DNA from: Planctomycetaceae bacterium
Lineage (GTDB): Bacteria > Planctomycetota > Planctomycetia > Pirellulales > Pirellulaceae
Length of the DNA: 6,579 nt
Assembly: GCA_007129635.1 (NCBI GenBank)
Contig: SKVE01000054.1
Coordinates: forward strand, 1-6,579
Reading direction: 5' to 3'
Part shown: positions 5,617-6,579 of the stretch, piece after piece
Layout: the number at the start of each line of letters is the position of its first letter
How positions within the stretch are numbered: position 1 is the stretch's first letter
Position numbers and translations under genes: made by a program
The notes under the pieces: generated by a model
Database searches by the model: none
What the model saw: only the letters and a program-made list of their open reading frames with translations
Told to the model about the DNA's origin: nothing

Positions 5617-6438
5617 ATGACGACCCGAGGCGACCAGGAAGCACTGACGGCCGAACAACAATTGGCCATCGTCCAGCAGAAACTGATCCAGGCTCAGCGT
5701 TTGACCGCGTTGGGCGAACTGGTGAGCACAACGACGCACGAATTCAACAACGTGCTGATGACGATCCTGAACTATGCCAAGATGGGGCTTCGCCACAAGG
5801 ACGAAGCCACGCGGGACAAGGCGTTTCAGAAAGTGCTAGTAGCGGCAGAACGAGCGGCGAAGATTACCAATTCCGTGCTGGGCATGGCCCGTAACCGCTC
5901 GGAATCGTTCGAGCCGACGGATCTGGCCAAGTTGGTCGAAGAATCGCTGGTGCTGTTGGAGCGGGAGTTGCGCAACCATCGAATCAGCGTCGAAACGAAC
6001 CTGGATTCGGTGCCTCGTGCCTGTGCCGTGGGGAATCAGATCCAGCAGGTGATCTTGAACCTGCTGATCAATGCTCGCCAGGCCATGCCGGACGGTGGTC
6101 GATTGATCGTTCGCCTGGAGCATTCCGCAGACAACGCCACGGTCGATCTGATGATCCGAGACACGGGATGCGGCATCCCCGCGGAAAAACTGCCCCGGAT
6201 TTTCGAGCCCTTCTATAGTACCAAGCAGGGGCCGGACTCCAGTGGCAAAGGCGGCACGGGATTGGGGCTGAGTGCCTGTCGGCACATCATCGAATCGCAT
6301 CGCGGCCGTATTCGCGTTGAAAGCACCGTCGGCGTGGGTACCGCATTCACCATCCGGTTGCCGGTCTACCAAGCACCGCCCATGCAGCTTCCCACCGCCA
6401 ACATGACCACCCCATCGACGAGCATCGCTTCCTCGTAA
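5617..6438 (+). CDS. Soluble sensor-less histidine kinase (HisKA + HATPase_c)
   Basis: The product is 273 residues. After a short, probably coiled N-terminal helix (EQQLAIVQQKLIQAQ, about residues 14-28) comes the dimerisation and phosphoacceptor region with LTALGELVSTTTHEFNNVL, His41 being the likely phosphorylated residue. The ATP-binding domain shows all the usual boxes: N-box (ILNLLINARQAM, about 146-157), G1 (DTGCGIP, about 182-188), F-box (IFEPFYSTK) and G2 (GTGLGLS, about 214-220). The HExNN form and the NARQAM N-box resemble NtrB-type kinases. There is no membrane helix and no PAS, GAF or receiver domain, so signal input must come through a partner or the short N-terminus. The last 20 or so residues are a Pro/Ser/Thr-rich tail. 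No response regulator is in the window. The gene is transcribed away from the Exb operon. The start follows GAGGA with 6-nt spacing. Confidence 0.93.
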   Translation: MTTRGDQEALTAEQQLAIVQQKLIQAQRLTALGELVSTTTHEFNNVLMTILNYAKMGLRHKDEATRDKAFQKVLVAAERAAKITNSVLGMARNRSESFEPTDLAKLVEESLVLLERELRNHRISVETNLDSVPRACAVGNQIQQVILNLLINARQAMPDGGRLIVRLEHSADNATVDLMIRDTGCGIPAEKLPRIFEPFYSTKQGPDSSGKGGTGLGLSACRHIIESHRGRIRVESTVGVGTAFTIRLPVYQAPPMQLPTANMTTPSTSIASS

Positions 6439-6522
6439 GCACCCGGCCAGGACTTTCTTGTCAGTCAACGTGACGTTGCAGGAATGAGGCCAACGGGGTC
6501 GGGAGTCGTGTTCGTTGGAGTT

Positions 6523-6540
6523 CACGATTCATCGTGTTTT
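6523..6540 (+). terminator. Weak intrinsic-terminator candidate after the kinase gene
   Basis: CACGA (6523-6527) pairs with TCGTG (6532-6536) across a 4-nt loop and is followed directly by TTTT (6537-6540), 84 nt after the kinase stop. The 5-bp stem is short for a working terminator. A longer pair of arms (GAGGCCA at 6486-6492, TGGCCTC at 6543-6549) encloses it. The rest of 6439-6579 shows no gene I can support. Confidence 0.25.
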
Positions 6541-6579
6541 CGTGGCCTCGATCGTAACCTTGCGAAATGCTGTCAATGC

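Noticed and set aside
5836..6525. Minus-strand open frame of 229 codons opposite the histidine kinase
   Set aside because: The kinase on the plus strand has every catalytic box. The antisense product has none and a shadow-like Arg/Gln/His composition.
6548..6576. Perfect TTGACA on the minus strand at 6576-6571, a possible promoter
   Set aside because: No acceptable -10 box lies 15-19 nt downstream. The best match (TACGAT) is only 14 nt away. Any transcript would run antisense to the kinase.

Overview
The window looks like chromosomal DNA of a planctomycete, probably of the Pirellula/Rhodopirellula type. This is inferred from the moderately high GC content, an ExbB with a cleavable signal peptide and Pro-rich extension, a very large secreted TPR protein beside ExbB/ExbD, and short sensor-less histidine kinases. 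No rRNA or other taxonomic marker is present, so the placement is tentative.

Positions 1-5368 carry six genes, all on the minus strand and closely spaced, read from right to left. They are an 86-residue conserved-looking protein of unknown function (5108-5368), a MoaD/ThiS-type beta-grasp sulfur carrier with an unusual extra Cys after its terminal Gly-Gly (4808-5071), a roughly 993-residue exported protein made almost wholly of about 25 TPR-like units (1771-4752), an ExbB/TolQ/MotA proton-channel protein (821-1726), an ExbD/TolR protein (346-762), and the first 91 residues of a two-helix membrane protein (1-273, cut by the window edge). The second helix of the last protein carries the Ser-x3-His signature and topology of TonB. 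The last four genes therefore look like a complete proton-motive-force energy-transduction module: the ExbB-ExbD motor, a TonB-like transducer and a periplasmic TPR partner. The two small genes upstream are probably co-transcribed, but their link to the motor is unknown. A sigma-70-like promoter (5422-5450) is placed to start the operon.

Positions 5369-5616 form a divergent intergenic region with the minus-strand promoter and a 9-bp inverted repeat near the plus-strand gene. Positions 5617-6438 encode, on the plus strand, a compact soluble histidine kinase with no recognisable sensor domain and no response regulator in the window. Positions 6439-6579 hold no gene that I can support, only small inverted repeats, one of which is a weak terminator candidate.

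No mobile element, CRISPR array, tRNA or rRNA is seen. The most interesting points are the TonB-like reading of the truncated protein, the Gly-Gly-Cys terminus of the sulfur carrier, and the linkage of that carrier and its unknown partner to an Exb/TonB-type motor.
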